The position numbers were made by a program, and so were the translations under genes. A stretch of DNA of 64,000 nucleotides, taken from contig NZ_PYMH01000010.1 of assembly GCF_003025555.1 (NCBI RefSeq), forward strand, positions 62,001-126,000, in the 5' to 3' direction. Every line of letters begins with the position of its first letter. The stretch's first letter is position 1. The notes under the pieces are model-generated. The model was not told the DNA's origin and ran no database searches. It saw nothing but the letters and a program-made list of their open reading frames with translations. This DNA comes from Photobacterium lutimaris. Its GTDB lineage: Bacteria; Pseudomonadota; Gammaproteobacteria; Enterobacterales; Vibrionaceae. Positions 8,493-17,746 of this stretch are shown here, piece by piece.

Positions 8493-9749
8493 GTGTCATT
8501 ATCTCAAGATATACCTCTGAGCCATGTCAAGGGGGAGGTTTCCCATTGGAATAAACACGATACGAGCTGGATGCTCAGTTTATTCGGTACTGCAGTGGGG
8601 GCTGGTATTTTATTTTTACCGATCAATATTGGAGCTGGCGGTTTCTGGTCGTTGGTGATCATGGCGTTGCTTGCCGGCCCGATGACGTTTCTCGCCCATC
8701 GCGGGCTTGCGCGTTTCGTGCTGTCCTCGTCAAAAACAAATGCGGATTTTACCGATGTGGTTGAAGAGCATTTTGGTACAAGTGCCGGTCGTCTAATTTC
8801 AATACTGTATTTCTTGTCGATTTTCCCTATTTTGTTGATCTACGGTGTGGGACTGACGAATACGGTCAACAGTTTCATTGTGAATCAACTCGGAGCGGAC
8901 GAACCTTCTCGGGTGCTGCTGTCTGGGGGGCTGGTGTTTGGCATGATTGCCATTATGATGGCCGGTGAAAAAGTGATGCTGAAAGCCTTTGAGCTGATTG
9001 TATATCCATTAGCTGCAATATTGGCTGGCCTGTCGTTATACTTGGTCCCCAATTGGCAAATGCCAACCTCGTTAGCAATACCGCAATGGGGCAGCTTTTC
9101 CATAACGGTCTGGCTAGCTATCCCCGTGACCGTCTTTGCGTTCAGCCATGCGGCAGCCATTTCCAGTTTTGCGAATGCCCAACGCCGCCATTATGGCCAG
9201 CAGGCGGTGCCAAAATCAGAACAAATCCTCAAGCGTACCTCGGTGATGCTGATTTCGTTTGTCCTTTTCTTTGTGTTTTCTTGTGTTCTGAGCTTGAGCC
9301 CAGAGCAATTGCAAGAAGCGAAAGCGCAAAATGTCTCTGTTCTGTCATACCTAGCGAATGTTCACCATAGTCCTTTTATTGTTTCCCTTGGCCCGTTGAT
9401 TGCCTTTATCGCAATATCATCATCCTTCCTGGGGCATTTCATGGGGGCTCGTGAGAGTCTGAACGGTATGTTGCAAAAGCAAAGCCAAATGGCTCCGGCC
9501 AAGCTAGACAAGCTGGGGATTGCCTTTATGTTTGTCGCAATTTGGTTTGCGGCGATCATGAACCCAAGTATCTTGGGCATGATGGAGGCGTTGTCTGGAC
9601 CTGTCATTGCCATGATCTTGTTTGTGATGCCAATGCTGGCGGTCTATAAGGTGGATGCGTTGAAAGCATATCGCGGCAGGTTCAGTACAATCTTTATTTT
9701 GTTGATGGGGCTGTTGGCAGTCTCAGCGATTGTTTTCAAGTTGATTTAG
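8493..9749 (+). CDS. HAAAP-family amino acid/proton symporter (SdaC/TdcC-like)
   Basis: 418-residue inner-membrane transporter with about eleven hydrophobic segments. The N-terminal pattern WMLSLFGTAVGAGILFLPIN is the signature of the hydroxy/aromatic amino acid permease (HAAAP) family, and the length and central HAAAISSFANAQR region fit the serine/threonine branch (SdaC, TdcC, YhaO). Substrate is therefore probably serine or threonine taken up with H+ (inference). Start is GTG with an AGGG box six bases ahead. Monocistronic, with a bidirectional terminator shared with the convergent chemoreceptor gene. No dehydratase gene adjoins it, so the substrate cannot be fixed by context. Confidence 0.85.
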   Translation: MSLSQDIPLSHVKGEVSHWNKHDTSWMLSLFGTAVGAGILFLPINIGAGGFWSLVIMALLAGPMTFLAHRGLARFVLSSSKTNADFTDVVEEHFGTSAGRLISILYFLSIFPILLIYGVGLTNTVNSFIVNQLGADEPSRVLLSGGLVFGMIAIMMAGEKVMLKAFELIVYPLAAILAGLSLYLVPNWQMPTSLAIPQWGSFSITVWLAIPVTVFAFSHAAAISSFANAQRRHYGQQAVPKSEQILKRTSVMLISFVLFFVFSCVLSLSPEQLQEAKAQNVSVLSYLANVHHSPFIVSLGPLIAFIAISSSFLGHFMGARESLNGMLQKQSQMAPAKLDKLGIAFMFVAIWFAAIMNPSILGMMEALSGPVIAMILFVMPMLAVYKVDALKAYRGRFSTIFILLMGLLAVSAIVFKLI

Positions 9750-9777
9750 TCCTGAATTGTCGGGGCCTGAAATGGAA

Positions 9778-9808
9778 AAAGGCTTGCCAGATGGCAAGCC
9801 TTTTTTAT
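9778..9808. terminator. Bidirectional terminator between convergent genes
   Basis: A 10-bp stem GGCTTGCCAg/TGGCAAGCC flanked by A-run on the left and T-run on the right, so it can stop transcription from both the symporter (plus) and the chemoreceptor (minus). Confidence 0.92.
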
Positions 9809-9823
9809 TTCAGCGTCTAGATC

Positions 9824-11707
9824 CTAGAGCTTGAAGCGGCTGATTTCCTGCTGGAGCTGGAAGGACAGCTCCGACAGCTCAGCGGCTTGCTTGGCAGCCT
9901 CGCTGGCTTCTACCGCCAGTTCGTTGGAGACATCGCGGATCCCTTCGGTGTTGCGGGTGATTTCCGATGTCACTGATGACTGCTCCTCTGCCGCCGAGGC
10001 AATTTGAGTTGCCATATCATTGATATTGGTCACTGCGCTATTGATCTGCGACAGGCTAGCCGATGCCGAGTTGGCATCATCAACACTGGTTTCTGCCAGC
10101 TTGCGGCTGTCTTCCATGATCCCGACCGCCTTGCCAGTAGTTTGCTGCAAGGTTTCGATCATCTGCTGGATTTCCTGCGTCGACGCATGCGTGCGTTGAC
10201 TCAGTACCCGTACTTCATCCGCTACGACGGCAAAGCCCCGTCCTTGTTCACCGGCGCGAGCGGCCTCAATGGCAGCATTCAGTGCCAGCAGGTTGGTTTG
10301 CTCGGCAATACCCTGAATAGTCGATAGAATCGTATTGATGCTCTGGGCATGGGTATTCAGCTCGCCGATCACACCGGTGGCCGTATCGACCTCGGTGGCA
10401 AGGCTGGTGATGGAGTGCTGGCTCTGACCCACCTGGGTCGCACCGTGATCAGAGACATTCACTGTCTCACCAGCAGTACGCGCCGTGTTGTCGGCGTTAC
10501 CGGCAATTTCCTGGGTTGCTGCAGCCATTTCATTGATGGCTGTCGCTACCATATTGATTTCGTCTTGCTGGTGCTGGATACGGGTGCTGCGTTCTTCCGC
10601 CTGCGAGGCGGTAATGTGCGCCTGTTGGGTCAGCGAGTTGGATACATCGTTAAGCTTGATAACCATCGCATGCATGTTGCCGACGAAGCGGTTGAAGTTA
10701 TGGGCAAGCTGGCCCACCTCATCATTGCTGCGCGGCTCTAGGCGCTGGGTTAGGTCACCTTCACCTGTCGCAATCTCAGCCAGTGCCTCAGAGACTCGTG
10801 CCAAGTCGCGGAACAGGTAGCCGACGAGAGTGGCGGAAATCGCAACGACAATCAGGGTGATCACGATAGAGGCAATAATCAGCTGGCGAAGCAGAGAGGT
10901 GTGGCTGGCTTCTTCGGTCTCACGATCCATTTCCAGACCCAGTACCCAGTCGGTACCCGGTACCGGTGCAAAGTAGAACAGTTTCTCTTTACCTTTGATT
11001 GTCGCTATTTCAATGCTACCGCTACGGGCGGCATCGTCAATAAGCGCCATGTTGAGCTCGCTGCTGAAACGATTGATTGGCTGGAGGATAAAAGACTCGT
11101 CAGGATGGGCAAGAAAGGTGTTGTCTTGTTTGTTGATCAGCATGGCGTAGGCATTTTTGCCGACATCCAAGTTGATCACATCACTTACCAGCTGGTCGAT
11201 CAATACATCGGCACCGACGACGCCCTGTAGGCGACCGTTTTTTCGTACCGGTTCGGCAATGGTGATCAGCAACGCATCAGTAATGGCGTCACGATAGGCG
11301 GTGGTCACAATCTGGCGGTTGGCACTGACTGCATCGCCATACCACGGGCGGGTACGGGGATCGTAGTCGGCACGGTTACGCTCTGGGTGGGAGCGGAACA
11401 TCTCTCCGGCCGGTGTACCGAAAAAGATGTCATCGAATCCGCCAGCTTTTCGGGCTAGCTGAAGATACGGCACCATGTTTTCTTCTGTGGTGTAATCATT
11501 GAACGAACGGGCAATATCACGGCGGATTTGCACCCAGTCGCCAATTCCTTCATTGGCTGCATGGGCGATACTCTCGGCACGGGCGTAAATGCCCTGACGG
11601 GTCTGGTCAAAAAGTTGGTCGGCAGCAAGCCAAGTCAATGCTGTGGCCATAATCACAACAGCAAAAAGGCTGGCACCGATGAGTTTCTGTTTCAAGGTTA
11701 GCGTCAT
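9824..11707 (-). CDS. Methyl-accepting chemotaxis protein (dCACHE type)
   Basis: 627-residue transmembrane chemoreceptor. TM1 at about residues 7-28, then a periplasmic sensor of about 250 residues with Cache-like elements (DPRTRPWYGDAV; TTAYRDAITDALLITIAEPV; GVVGADVLIDQL), TM2, a HAMP segment (LARVSEALAEIATGEGDLTQ) and a cytoplasmic signalling coiled coil whose hairpin tip is EQTNLLALNAAIEAARAGE. DPRTRPWY with a following YRD is a pattern typical of dCACHE amino-acid or small-molecule sensors, but the ligand is unknown. The frame is open to 11782; the ATG at 11707 gives a proper N-terminal membrane anchor (MTLTLKQKLIGASLF) behind a GAGAT box. No C-terminal CheR-binding pentapeptide. Isolated from che genes. 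Confidence 0.94.
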   Translation of the reverse strand: MTLTLKQKLIGASLFAVVIMATALTWLAADQLFDQTRQGIYARAESIAHAANEGIGDWVQIRRDIARSFNDYTTEENMVPYLQLARKAGGFDDIFFGTPAGEMFRSHPERNRADYDPRTRPWYGDAVSANRQIVTTAYRDAITDALLITIAEPVRKNGRLQGVVGADVLIDQLVSDVINLDVGKNAYAMLINKQDNTFLAHPDESFILQPINRFSSELNMALIDDAARSGSIEIATIKGKEKLFYFAPVPGTDWVLGLEMDRETEEASHTSLLRQLIIASIVITLIVVAISATLVGYLFRDLARVSEALAEIATGEGDLTQRLEPRSNDEVGQLAHNFNRFVGNMHAMVIKLNDVSNSLTQQAHITASQAEERSTRIQHQQDEINMVATAINEMAAATQEIAGNADNTARTAGETVNVSDHGATQVGQSQHSITSLATEVDTATGVIGELNTHAQSINTILSTIQGIAEQTNLLALNAAIEAARAGEQGRGFAVVADEVRVLSQRTHASTQEIQQMIETLQQTTGKAVGIMEDSRKLAETSVDDANSASASLSQINSAVTNINDMATQIASAAEEQSSVTSEITRNTEGIRDVSNELAVEASEAAKQAAELSELSFQLQQEISRFKL

Positions 11708-11952
11708 TGTCTTTATCTCAATAACAGAGGGTGGGAAGGTGTTTGCGTGGCGAATTCTATAGCGATTTATTGCCTGTTGCACGGAAAAGTAGCCTTGGTC
11801 GGATATTTTCCAAATTGATGATTTTTTGTGACTTATGGTTGGCGAATATACCTTTTAATGCGTCAATAAATTGTCGGTTTATCGGGTGGTAATATGCGCA
11901 TTGTTACATTGATACCTAATAGGTTTACTATTTTGCTATTAGTGATTTTTTT

Positions 11953-11976
11953 AGATGTTTAGACGTCTAGATGTTG
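11953..11976 (+). promoter_or_regulatory. Three tandem MetJ boxes
   Basis: Three contiguous 8-mers read AGATGTTT, AGACGTCT and AGATGTTG. The middle one is the perfect MetJ consensus AGACGTCT, and the flanking ones differ from it at two or three positions. MetJ binds cooperatively to two or more adjacent 8-bp boxes, so this array about 60 bases before the start codon should repress the downstream carrier gene when S-adenosylmethionine is plentiful. A further loose copy, AGATGTCC, lies at 12021-12028. Confidence 0.85.
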
Positions 11977-12038
11977 ACGCGGCCATTAACAACACTTAGT
12001 CTAAGCGCAATTTCTAAAATAGATGTCCTGTAGTCATC

Positions 12039-13400
12039 ATGTCGAACACAACACAACACAACTCTATTGAGCCAACCCCTTCAGCGTTGGCATTACTCCC
12101 TTTGGGGATCTTCTTGGCCTTGTTCATTGGTGTCGGTACGTATCTGACCTTGCAAGGTGTGGATTTTGCCTTTTACCAACTGCCAGCCCCGGTAGCCGCG
12201 CTGCCTGCTGTCATTGCGGCAATCTTGCTAAGCAAGGAAAAGCTCAACAAGGCGATTGAACAGTTCCTGCGCGGGGTAGGTCATAGCGATATCATTGCTA
12301 TGTGTATGATTTACCTTTTGGCTGGAGCGTTTGCTTCTGTCGCGAAGGCGACCGGCGGTGTCGATGCCACGGTAAACCTTGGCCTTTCAATGCTGCCAGC
12401 GAGCATGATCCTGCCGGGTATCTTTGTGATTTCAGCCTTTATCGCGACAGCGATGGGAACCTCGATGGGGACCATTGCTGCGGTTGCACCGGTTGCGTTG
12501 GGTATTGCCCAAACCGCAGGTATGGATGTGGCACTGACTGCCGGTGTGGTGCTGAGCGGTGCGATGTTCGGTGATAACCTTTCGATTATTTCGGATACCA
12601 CCATTGCCTCGACCCGTTCGCAGGGTTGCCAGATGAAAGATAAGTTCCGCGAGAACATCCGTATTGCACTGCCAGCCGCTATCGCTGCGATCTTGCTGTT
12701 TATGTTCAGCAGTACGCCGACGGAAGTACCCGCTACAACCGATGTTGAGTGGCTGAAAGTGCTGCCGTACATCACCATCTTGGTATTGGCGGTGTCGGGC
12801 TTGAACGTCTTTGTCGTACTGAGTATCGGTATTATGCTGGCGGGCGGAATTGGTTTGTTTGCGACCTCTGGCTATGGCCTGTCAGCTTATGGCCAAGATA
12901 TCTACGCTGGTTTTGGCAATATGCAGGAAATCTTCCTATTGTCGATGCTTATCGGTGGTATGGGTGAGCTGATGCGTCGCCAGGGTGGTTTGGCCTTCTT
13001 AACCCAGCTGATCAGTAAGGTGATCCGTGTCTTTAGCAAGCAGCACTCTAAAGCACAGAACTTGCGAGCCAGCGAACTGGGTATTGCCGGGCTGGTGGGA
13101 CTAACCAACTGCTGTACTGCGAACAATACCGTGGCGATTATCGTCTCTGGCGGGGTAGCGCGCGAGTTGGCTGAAGAAAATGGTGTAACGCCGCGTCGTT
13201 CGGCAAGTTTGCTCGATATCTTTTCGTGTGTGGTGCAGGGTGTTTTGCCATACGGCGCACAGGCGCTGTTGCTAGGCTCGGTGTTTGGCCTATCGCCGCT
13301 AGAAGTGGTGAGCCACTCTTATTACTGTTTCTTCCTCGCTTTTGCCGCGGTTGCTGCGGTTTTCTTCAAGCATCCAGCGCGTAAGCCAGCGATTGCTTGA
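12039..13400 (+). CDS. metT: NhaC-family transporter, probable methionine carrier MetT
   Basis: 453-residue inner-membrane protein with about twelve hydrophobic segments. It belongs to the NhaC Na+/H+ antiporter superfamily: note the ATAMGTSMGTIAAVAPVA and LSGAMFGDNLSIISDTTIA motifs, where the acidic residue in GDNLS and the SDTT stretch are family hallmarks. Regulon studies have assigned a MetJ-controlled NhaC-like carrier (MetT) in Vibrio and Shewanella to methionine uptake. The three MetJ boxes in front of this gene make that role much more likely than sodium export. The substrate has not been shown from sequence alone. Start context is weak: no clear Shine-Dalgarno before the ATG at 12039. 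Monocistronic, with a terminator at 13443. Confidence 0.8.
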   Translation: MSNTTQHNSIEPTPSALALLPLGIFLALFIGVGTYLTLQGVDFAFYQLPAPVAALPAVIAAILLSKEKLNKAIEQFLRGVGHSDIIAMCMIYLLAGAFASVAKATGGVDATVNLGLSMLPASMILPGIFVISAFIATAMGTSMGTIAAVAPVALGIAQTAGMDVALTAGVVLSGAMFGDNLSIISDTTIASTRSQGCQMKDKFRENIRIALPAAIAAILLFMFSSTPTEVPATTDVEWLKVLPYITILVLAVSGLNVFVVLSIGIMLAGGIGLFATSGYGLSAYGQDIYAGFGNMQEIFLLSMLIGGMGELMRRQGGLAFLTQLISKVIRVFSKQHSKAQNLRASELGIAGLVGLTNCCTANNTVAIIVSGGVARELAEENGVTPRRSASLLDIFSCVVQGVLPYGAQALLLGSVFGLSPLEVVSHSYYCFFLAFAAVAAVFFKHPARKPAIA

Positions 13401-13442
13401 TAGGCGGTCAGCTAGGTTAGGAAAACCCAAAATAGTATCAGA

Positions 13443-13469
13443 AGCCTCACGCCAGTGAGGCTTTTTTTT
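13443..13469 (+). terminator. Rho-independent terminator after metT
   Basis: Stem AGCCTCAC/GTGAGGCT with loop GCCA and eight Ts. Confidence 0.93.
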
Positions 13470-13613
13470 GCTTGTTACCCTTGCGTTATGACATTGCGAT
13501 GCTTGTATAGTGATCTGGTCAACAGATTGATGAAAACCACATAACAGCGTGCAGCAAATAACTTAAACTGACGCTGTCAAATCAATCATATAACGAGATT
13601 AAGGTGACCCCCC

Positions 13614-15287
13614 ATGAAGGAACGCTTTTTCACCAAGGCAGCGCTAACGGCTGCTATTCTGGCCTCACTGACAGGCTGTGCGAGTCAATCTGAAACAATA
13701 GCGCCAGCTTGGCAGGCTGATCAAACGTACAAGATCACTATTCTCCATACCAACGATCACCATGGTCGTTTTTGGCATAACGCCAACGGTGAGTACGGTA
13801 TGGCGGCACGTAAGACGCTACTGGATCAGATCCGAGCAGAAGTGGCGGCTGAAGGCGGTACTACGCTGTTGCTTTCTGGGGGCGATATTAACACGGGTGT
13901 ACCAGAATCTGATTTACAGGATGCCGAGCCGGACTTCAAAGGCATGAATATGCTGGGTTACGATGCAATGGCACTGGGCAACCACGAGTTTGATAATCCA
14001 CTGGAAGTACTGCGCAAGCAGGAAGAGTGGGCGGAATTCCCGATGCTGTCTGCTAACATTTACGGCAAGGAAACCGGTGAGCGCCTGTTCCAGCCTTACC
14101 AGATCTTCGAGCAGCAAGGCATTAAGATCGCGGTCGTTGGCCTGACCACCGAAGATACTGCAAAAATCGGTAACCCAGAATATATCGGTGGCGTTGATTT
14201 CCGCGACCCTAAAGCAGAAGCGCAAAAGGTGATCGCAGAGCTGAAGGAAACCGAGAATCCGGATGTGATCATTGCAGCAACCCATATGGGCCACTACGCC
14301 AATGGGAACAACGGCATTAACGCGCCGGGTGATGTTGCGCTTGCACGTTACTTGCCAGCTGGCGAGCTGGATATGATTGTTGGTGGTCACTCCCAAGAGC
14401 CGGTGTGCATGGAAGGGCCTAACATGTACAACAAGAACTTTAATCCGGGGGCTGAGTGCCAGCCAGATCAGCAAAATGGGACGTGGATTGTCCAGGCCCA
14501 CGAGTGGGGTAAATATGTCGGCCGCGCTGATTTTGAGTTCCAGAATGGCGAGCTACAGATGGTTAGCTATGATTTGATCCCAGTTAACCTCAAGAAGAAA
14601 GTGAAGTTGGCTGATGGGTCTAAAAAGCGTGTCTTTATTCAGGATGAAATTGCCCAGGACGTTGAAGTAAAAGCATTCCTACAACCATTCCAGGAGCGTG
14701 GGCAGGATCAGCTCAATATCAAGATCGCCGAATCTAACGGTAAGCTTGAAGGCGACCGTAATGTGGTTCGTTTTCAGCAGACTAACTTGGGACGTTTGAT
14801 TGCGGCTTCTCACATGCAGCGCGCCAAGGCGGACTTTGCGGTGATGAACTCTGGCGGTGTGCGTGACTCGATTGCCGCTGGCGACATCACCTATAAGGAT
14901 GTGCTGACTGTTCAGCCGTTCGGCAACATTGTTACCTATACCGACATGTTGGGTAGCGAAGTGATGGACTACCTTAACGTGGTCGCCACCAAGCCGGTTG
15001 ACTCAGGCGCCTATGCCCAGTTCTACGGTATTTCAATGAAGGTTGCCAATGGTAAGGTCAGCAATGTGTCGATCGGTGGTAAACCGCTGAGCCTGACTGA
15101 AACATACCGCTTCACGGTGCCGAGTTTCAATGCGGCGGGTGGTGATGGTTATCCTAAGCTTACCGATCACTTAGGCTATGTAAACACCGGTTTTGTGGAT
15201 GCAGAAGTGCTGAAGGAATTCCTGCAGACAAACAGCCCGATTGATGTGAATGCATTCGCACCAAAAGGGGAGATGGTTTACCGTTAA
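13614..15287 (+). CDS. nutA: 5'-nucleotidase / UDP-sugar hydrolase lipoprotein (UshA/NutA family)
   Basis: 557 residues. Hydrolyses extracellular nucleotides to nucleosides and phosphate so they can be taken up. The N-terminus ends in a lipobox SLTGC (Cys at residue 22), so it is probably anchored in the outer membrane, as reported for the Vibrio enzyme, instead of free in the periplasm as in E. coli. Metallophosphatase ligands are visible: ILHTNDHHGRF, GGDINTG, ALGNHEFD, ATHMGHY and GGHSQEP. The C-terminal 5'-nucleotidase domain carries NSGGVRDSI and the substrate-binding PSFNAAGGDGYP. A nucleoside transporter (nupC) is encoded about 45 kb away in the same window, consistent with salvage. 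Followed by its own terminator. Confidence 0.95.
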   Translation: MKERFFTKAALTAAILASLTGCASQSETIAPAWQADQTYKITILHTNDHHGRFWHNANGEYGMAARKTLLDQIRAEVAAEGGTTLLLSGGDINTGVPESDLQDAEPDFKGMNMLGYDAMALGNHEFDNPLEVLRKQEEWAEFPMLSANIYGKETGERLFQPYQIFEQQGIKIAVVGLTTEDTAKIGNPEYIGGVDFRDPKAEAQKVIAELKETENPDVIIAATHMGHYANGNNGINAPGDVALARYLPAGELDMIVGGHSQEPVCMEGPNMYNKNFNPGAECQPDQQNGTWIVQAHEWGKYVGRADFEFQNGELQMVSYDLIPVNLKKKVKLADGSKKRVFIQDEIAQDVEVKAFLQPFQERGQDQLNIKIAESNGKLEGDRNVVRFQQTNLGRLIAASHMQRAKADFAVMNSGGVRDSIAAGDITYKDVLTVQPFGNIVTYTDMLGSEVMDYLNVVATKPVDSGAYAQFYGISMKVANGKVSNVSIGGKPLSLTETYRFTVPSFNAAGGDGYPKLTDHLGYVNTGFVDAEVLKEFLQTNSPIDVNAFAPKGEMVYR

Positions 15288-15313
15288 TTTGGCTTAGTTT
15301 GAGCTGAAAAAGT

Positions 15314-15341
15314 GAAGCCCTGCGGATGCAGGGCTTTTTTG
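15314..15341 (+). terminator. Terminator after nutA
   Basis: Stem AAGCCCTGC/GCAGGGCTT with a GGAT loop followed by six Ts. Confidence 0.92.
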
Positions 15342-15437
15342 TGCCTGCACAACAACGCTTCTTTTTCTTTTGGCAACAACGGCATTGGGCTATAGTGACT
15401 GCCTTTAGTTGGAAATGGAATTGGAACCGGAGCGGCT

Positions 15438-15914
15438 ATGACACCTGCTATCAACCTCGCCAAGAAAAAGAAAATCCCCCATACCATCCATCAGTACAAG
15501 CACGATCCGGCCAATACCAACTTTGGTCTGGAAGCCGCAGACGTTTTGGGTCAGGATCCGAACCAGGTATTCAAAACCTTGCTTTTTGCACTTAACGGCG
15601 ACCCGAAAAAACTGGCGGTTGCGATTGTGCCCGTCGCGGGTTTGCTCGACTTGAAAGCGGCAGCGAAGGCGGCTGGTGCCAAGAAGGCCGATATGGCCGA
15701 TCCCCAGATAGCGGAAAAGACGACCGGATACATTGTCGGCGGGATCAGCCCGCTGGGGCAAAAAAAACGTCTACCGACCTTTCTTGATGCCTCGGCCCAG
15801 CAGTACGAAACCATCTGTGTCAGTGCCGGACGGCGGGGACTGGAAATCGAATTGGCTCCCAGTGATTTGCTCGCACTGACGGGCGGACAGTTTGCCCCGT
15901 TGGCAAAACTGTAA
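15438..15914 (+). CDS. ybaK: Cys-tRNA(Pro)/Cys-tRNA(Cys) deacylase YbaK
   Basis: 158-residue trans-editing enzyme that hydrolyses cysteine mischarged on tRNA-Pro by prolyl-tRNA synthetase. The family pattern is clear: an early VFKTLLFALNG stretch carrying the conserved lysine, the YIVGGISPLGQKKRLPTFLD block, and the GRRGLEIELAPSDL block near the C-terminus. Length is normal. Monocistronic or read with the LysR gene 40 bases downstream. Its substrate partner, tRNA-Pro, is encoded in three copies about 3 kb away, which is probably coincidence. Confidence 0.95.
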   Translation: MTPAINLAKKKKIPHTIHQYKHDPANTNFGLEAADVLGQDPNQVFKTLLFALNGDPKKLAVAIVPVAGLLDLKAAAKAAGAKKADMADPQIAEKTTGYIVGGISPLGQKKRLPTFLDASAQQYETICVSAGRRGLEIELAPSDLLALTGGQFAPLAKL

Positions 15915-15954
15915 TCGGACCAAATACTCATATCTCTAAAATGAAAGGCTGGCA

Positions 15955-16863
15955 ATGCAGAGTCTGAACTTGAATTTACTGCGAACCTTGCAGGTGCTGC
16001 TGGATGAATATCATGTTAGCCGCACGGCTGAGCGCCTGTGCGTGACCCAGTCAGCCGTCAGTCGCCAGCTGACTCAGCTACGTGAGTTGTTCGGTGACCC
16101 TTTGCTGATAAGAGAAGGCAACCGCTTGTTGCCTACTCCCAAGGCGCTACAACTGAAGGACAAGGTCGACAAAATCCTTGCCAGCTGCCAAGGGTTACTT
16201 GAAGAACCAGCATTCTCACCTCAGCACTGGACTGGGCCGATGATCTTGGCCTCCTCTGACTATGTTGCCCAATATATCCTGCCTGAAATTGTTGAACGGG
16301 TGCAGCAGCAGGCGCCGCAGGTGAATATTAGCTACCGTTTGTGGTCACCGGAGTACTTATCTAATTTAGCTGATTTGGATATCCAGTTGGTATCGACCAT
16401 GCTGCCGAAAGTTCCTGAAGGGCTGTGCGGAGCTCGTATTGGATCGGATTTTCCGGTATGCGTGATGCGTGGGCAACATCCTCTGGCCAATGAACCAGAG
16501 CTGTCATTGGCATATCTTGCTGGTTACCCACATATGCGGGTTTCGGCGGGTGGGGATAAAGATAGTTTTGTCGAGCGGGAACTCAAAGCGCAGGGGTTAC
16601 ATCGAGATGTTCAGTTTTCTGTACCTTTCTTCAGTGCAGCCTTTCAAACCTTAGTACGCACCGATATGTTAATGGTGTTGCCCGAGCACATAGCCCGTAA
16701 TATGCAGGCTTGGTTTGATATTACCTATAAAGCCCTGCCGATCCCCAAGCCTGAATATAGTTATTGGCTGGTTTGGCATCCCCGTTATGATAGCGACCCT
16801 GCCCACCGCTGGTTCCGCGAGCAAGTACTGATGGTGATGAAAGGCTCGATGTATTCGATTTAG
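15955..16863 (+). CDS. LysR-family transcriptional regulator
   Basis: 302 residues. N-terminal winged helix-turn-helix LNLLRTLQVLLDEYHVSRTA with SQSAVSRQLTQLRELFGDPLLIRE spanning residues 7-60, then a type 2 periplasmic-binding-like effector domain. The regulated genes are unknown; the neighbours are ybaK (same strand, upstream) and a LysE-type exporter (same strand, 144 bases downstream). LysR regulators often sit divergent from their targets, which is not so here, so I infer no target. The HTH resembles the LeuO/NodD branch only in general terms. Confidence 0.9.
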   Translation: MQSLNLNLLRTLQVLLDEYHVSRTAERLCVTQSAVSRQLTQLRELFGDPLLIREGNRLLPTPKALQLKDKVDKILASCQGLLEEPAFSPQHWTGPMILASSDYVAQYILPEIVERVQQQAPQVNISYRLWSPEYLSNLADLDIQLVSTMLPKVPEGLCGARIGSDFPVCVMRGQHPLANEPELSLAYLAGYPHMRVSAGGDKDSFVERELKAQGLHRDVQFSVPFFSAAFQTLVRTDMLMVLPEHIARNMQAWFDITYKALPIPKPEYSYWLVWHPRYDSDPAHRWFREQVLMVMKGSMYSI

Positions 16864-17007
16864 CGCTTAGGGCGTGGTTATCTATCTTAGTGTATGACTA
16901 TTACCTGAAATCATAACGATGATGATTTCTTTTGATTTCCTCGCATGACATGTCGTTGTTAAAGTGTGTGATATCAAGGAAACACAGTAACCGACAGGAA
17001 AACAATA

Positions 17008-17622
17008 ATGACACTCAGTATTTGGCTTTCGTTACTTATGGTATGCATGTTAGGTGCAATGTCACCGGGCCCGAGTTTGGCTGTTGTTGCCAAGCACAGC
17101 TTGGCGGGAGGTCGCCTGCATGGAGTAGTGACGTCCTGGGCACACGCTGCGGGTGTTGGCGTTTATGCACTGGTGACCTTGCTGGGTCTAGCGGTGGTAC
17201 TTAAGCAGTCACCGACGCTGTTTAGTGTTATCACTTATGCGGGGGCAGGCTACTTAGCTTACCTAGGGGTAAATGCTTTGCGCTCAAAAGGCGGGGTGGC
17301 TGCGAAACTGGCTGCGGGCCAATCAACAAGCTTGGTTGAAGCCGCTCGCGATGGGGCGATGATTTCATTGCTCAATCCCAAGTTGGCTCTGTTCTTCCTC
17401 GCGTTATTTAGTCAATTTGTCGCGGTAGGGACGGAATTGAGCAGCCGGGCGATTATTGTCGCTACACCTCTGCTGGTGGATGGCCTGTGGTACACCCTTA
17501 TTGCCTTTGTATTGTCGAACCCTAAGGTGCTGGAAAAGCTTCGCACCAAAGCGCAACTTATCGACAGATTATCAGGAGTCGTACTGATCCTGCTGGCGAT
17601 GCGAGTTGTTATTCAGGCCTAG
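17008..17622 (+). CDS. LysE/RhtB-family amino acid exporter
   Basis: 204-residue inner-membrane protein with about six hydrophobic segments. The start MTLSIWLSLLMVCMLG leads into the hallmark MSPGPSLAVVAKHSLAGGR, where SPGP is diagnostic of the LysE/RhtB superfamily, and GYLAYLGVNALRSK and SLLNPKLALFFLALFSQF follow as in RhtB-type homoserine/threonine exporters. The substrate is unknown. Probably monocistronic: a 16-bp inverted repeat terminator follows and the next gene is convergent. Confidence 0.88.
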   Translation: MTLSIWLSLLMVCMLGAMSPGPSLAVVAKHSLAGGRLHGVVTSWAHAAGVGVYALVTLLGLAVVLKQSPTLFSVITYAGAGYLAYLGVNALRSKGGVAAKLAAGQSTSLVEAARDGAMISLLNPKLALFFLALFSQFVAVGTELSSRAIIVATPLLVDGLWYTLIAFVLSNPKVLEKLRTKAQLIDRLSGVVLILLAMRVVIQA

Positions 17623-17690
17623 TGTAGAAGCGATATATTTTACCAATCTACATCAATACTTGATCAACTACTTATCCAGATGGGGAGTAG

Positions 17691-17726
17691 AACGATAAAA
17701 AGGAGCTTAGGCTCCTTTTTATCGTT
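17691..17726. terminator. Bidirectional terminator, 16-bp perfect stem
   Basis: AACGATAAAAAGGAGC and its exact complement flank the loop TTAG. The A/T-rich outer part gives a T-run in both directions, serving the LysE-type gene and the convergent smrA. Confidence 0.93.
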
Positions 17727-17746
17727 GGACGAGGTGTATCTTGCGT

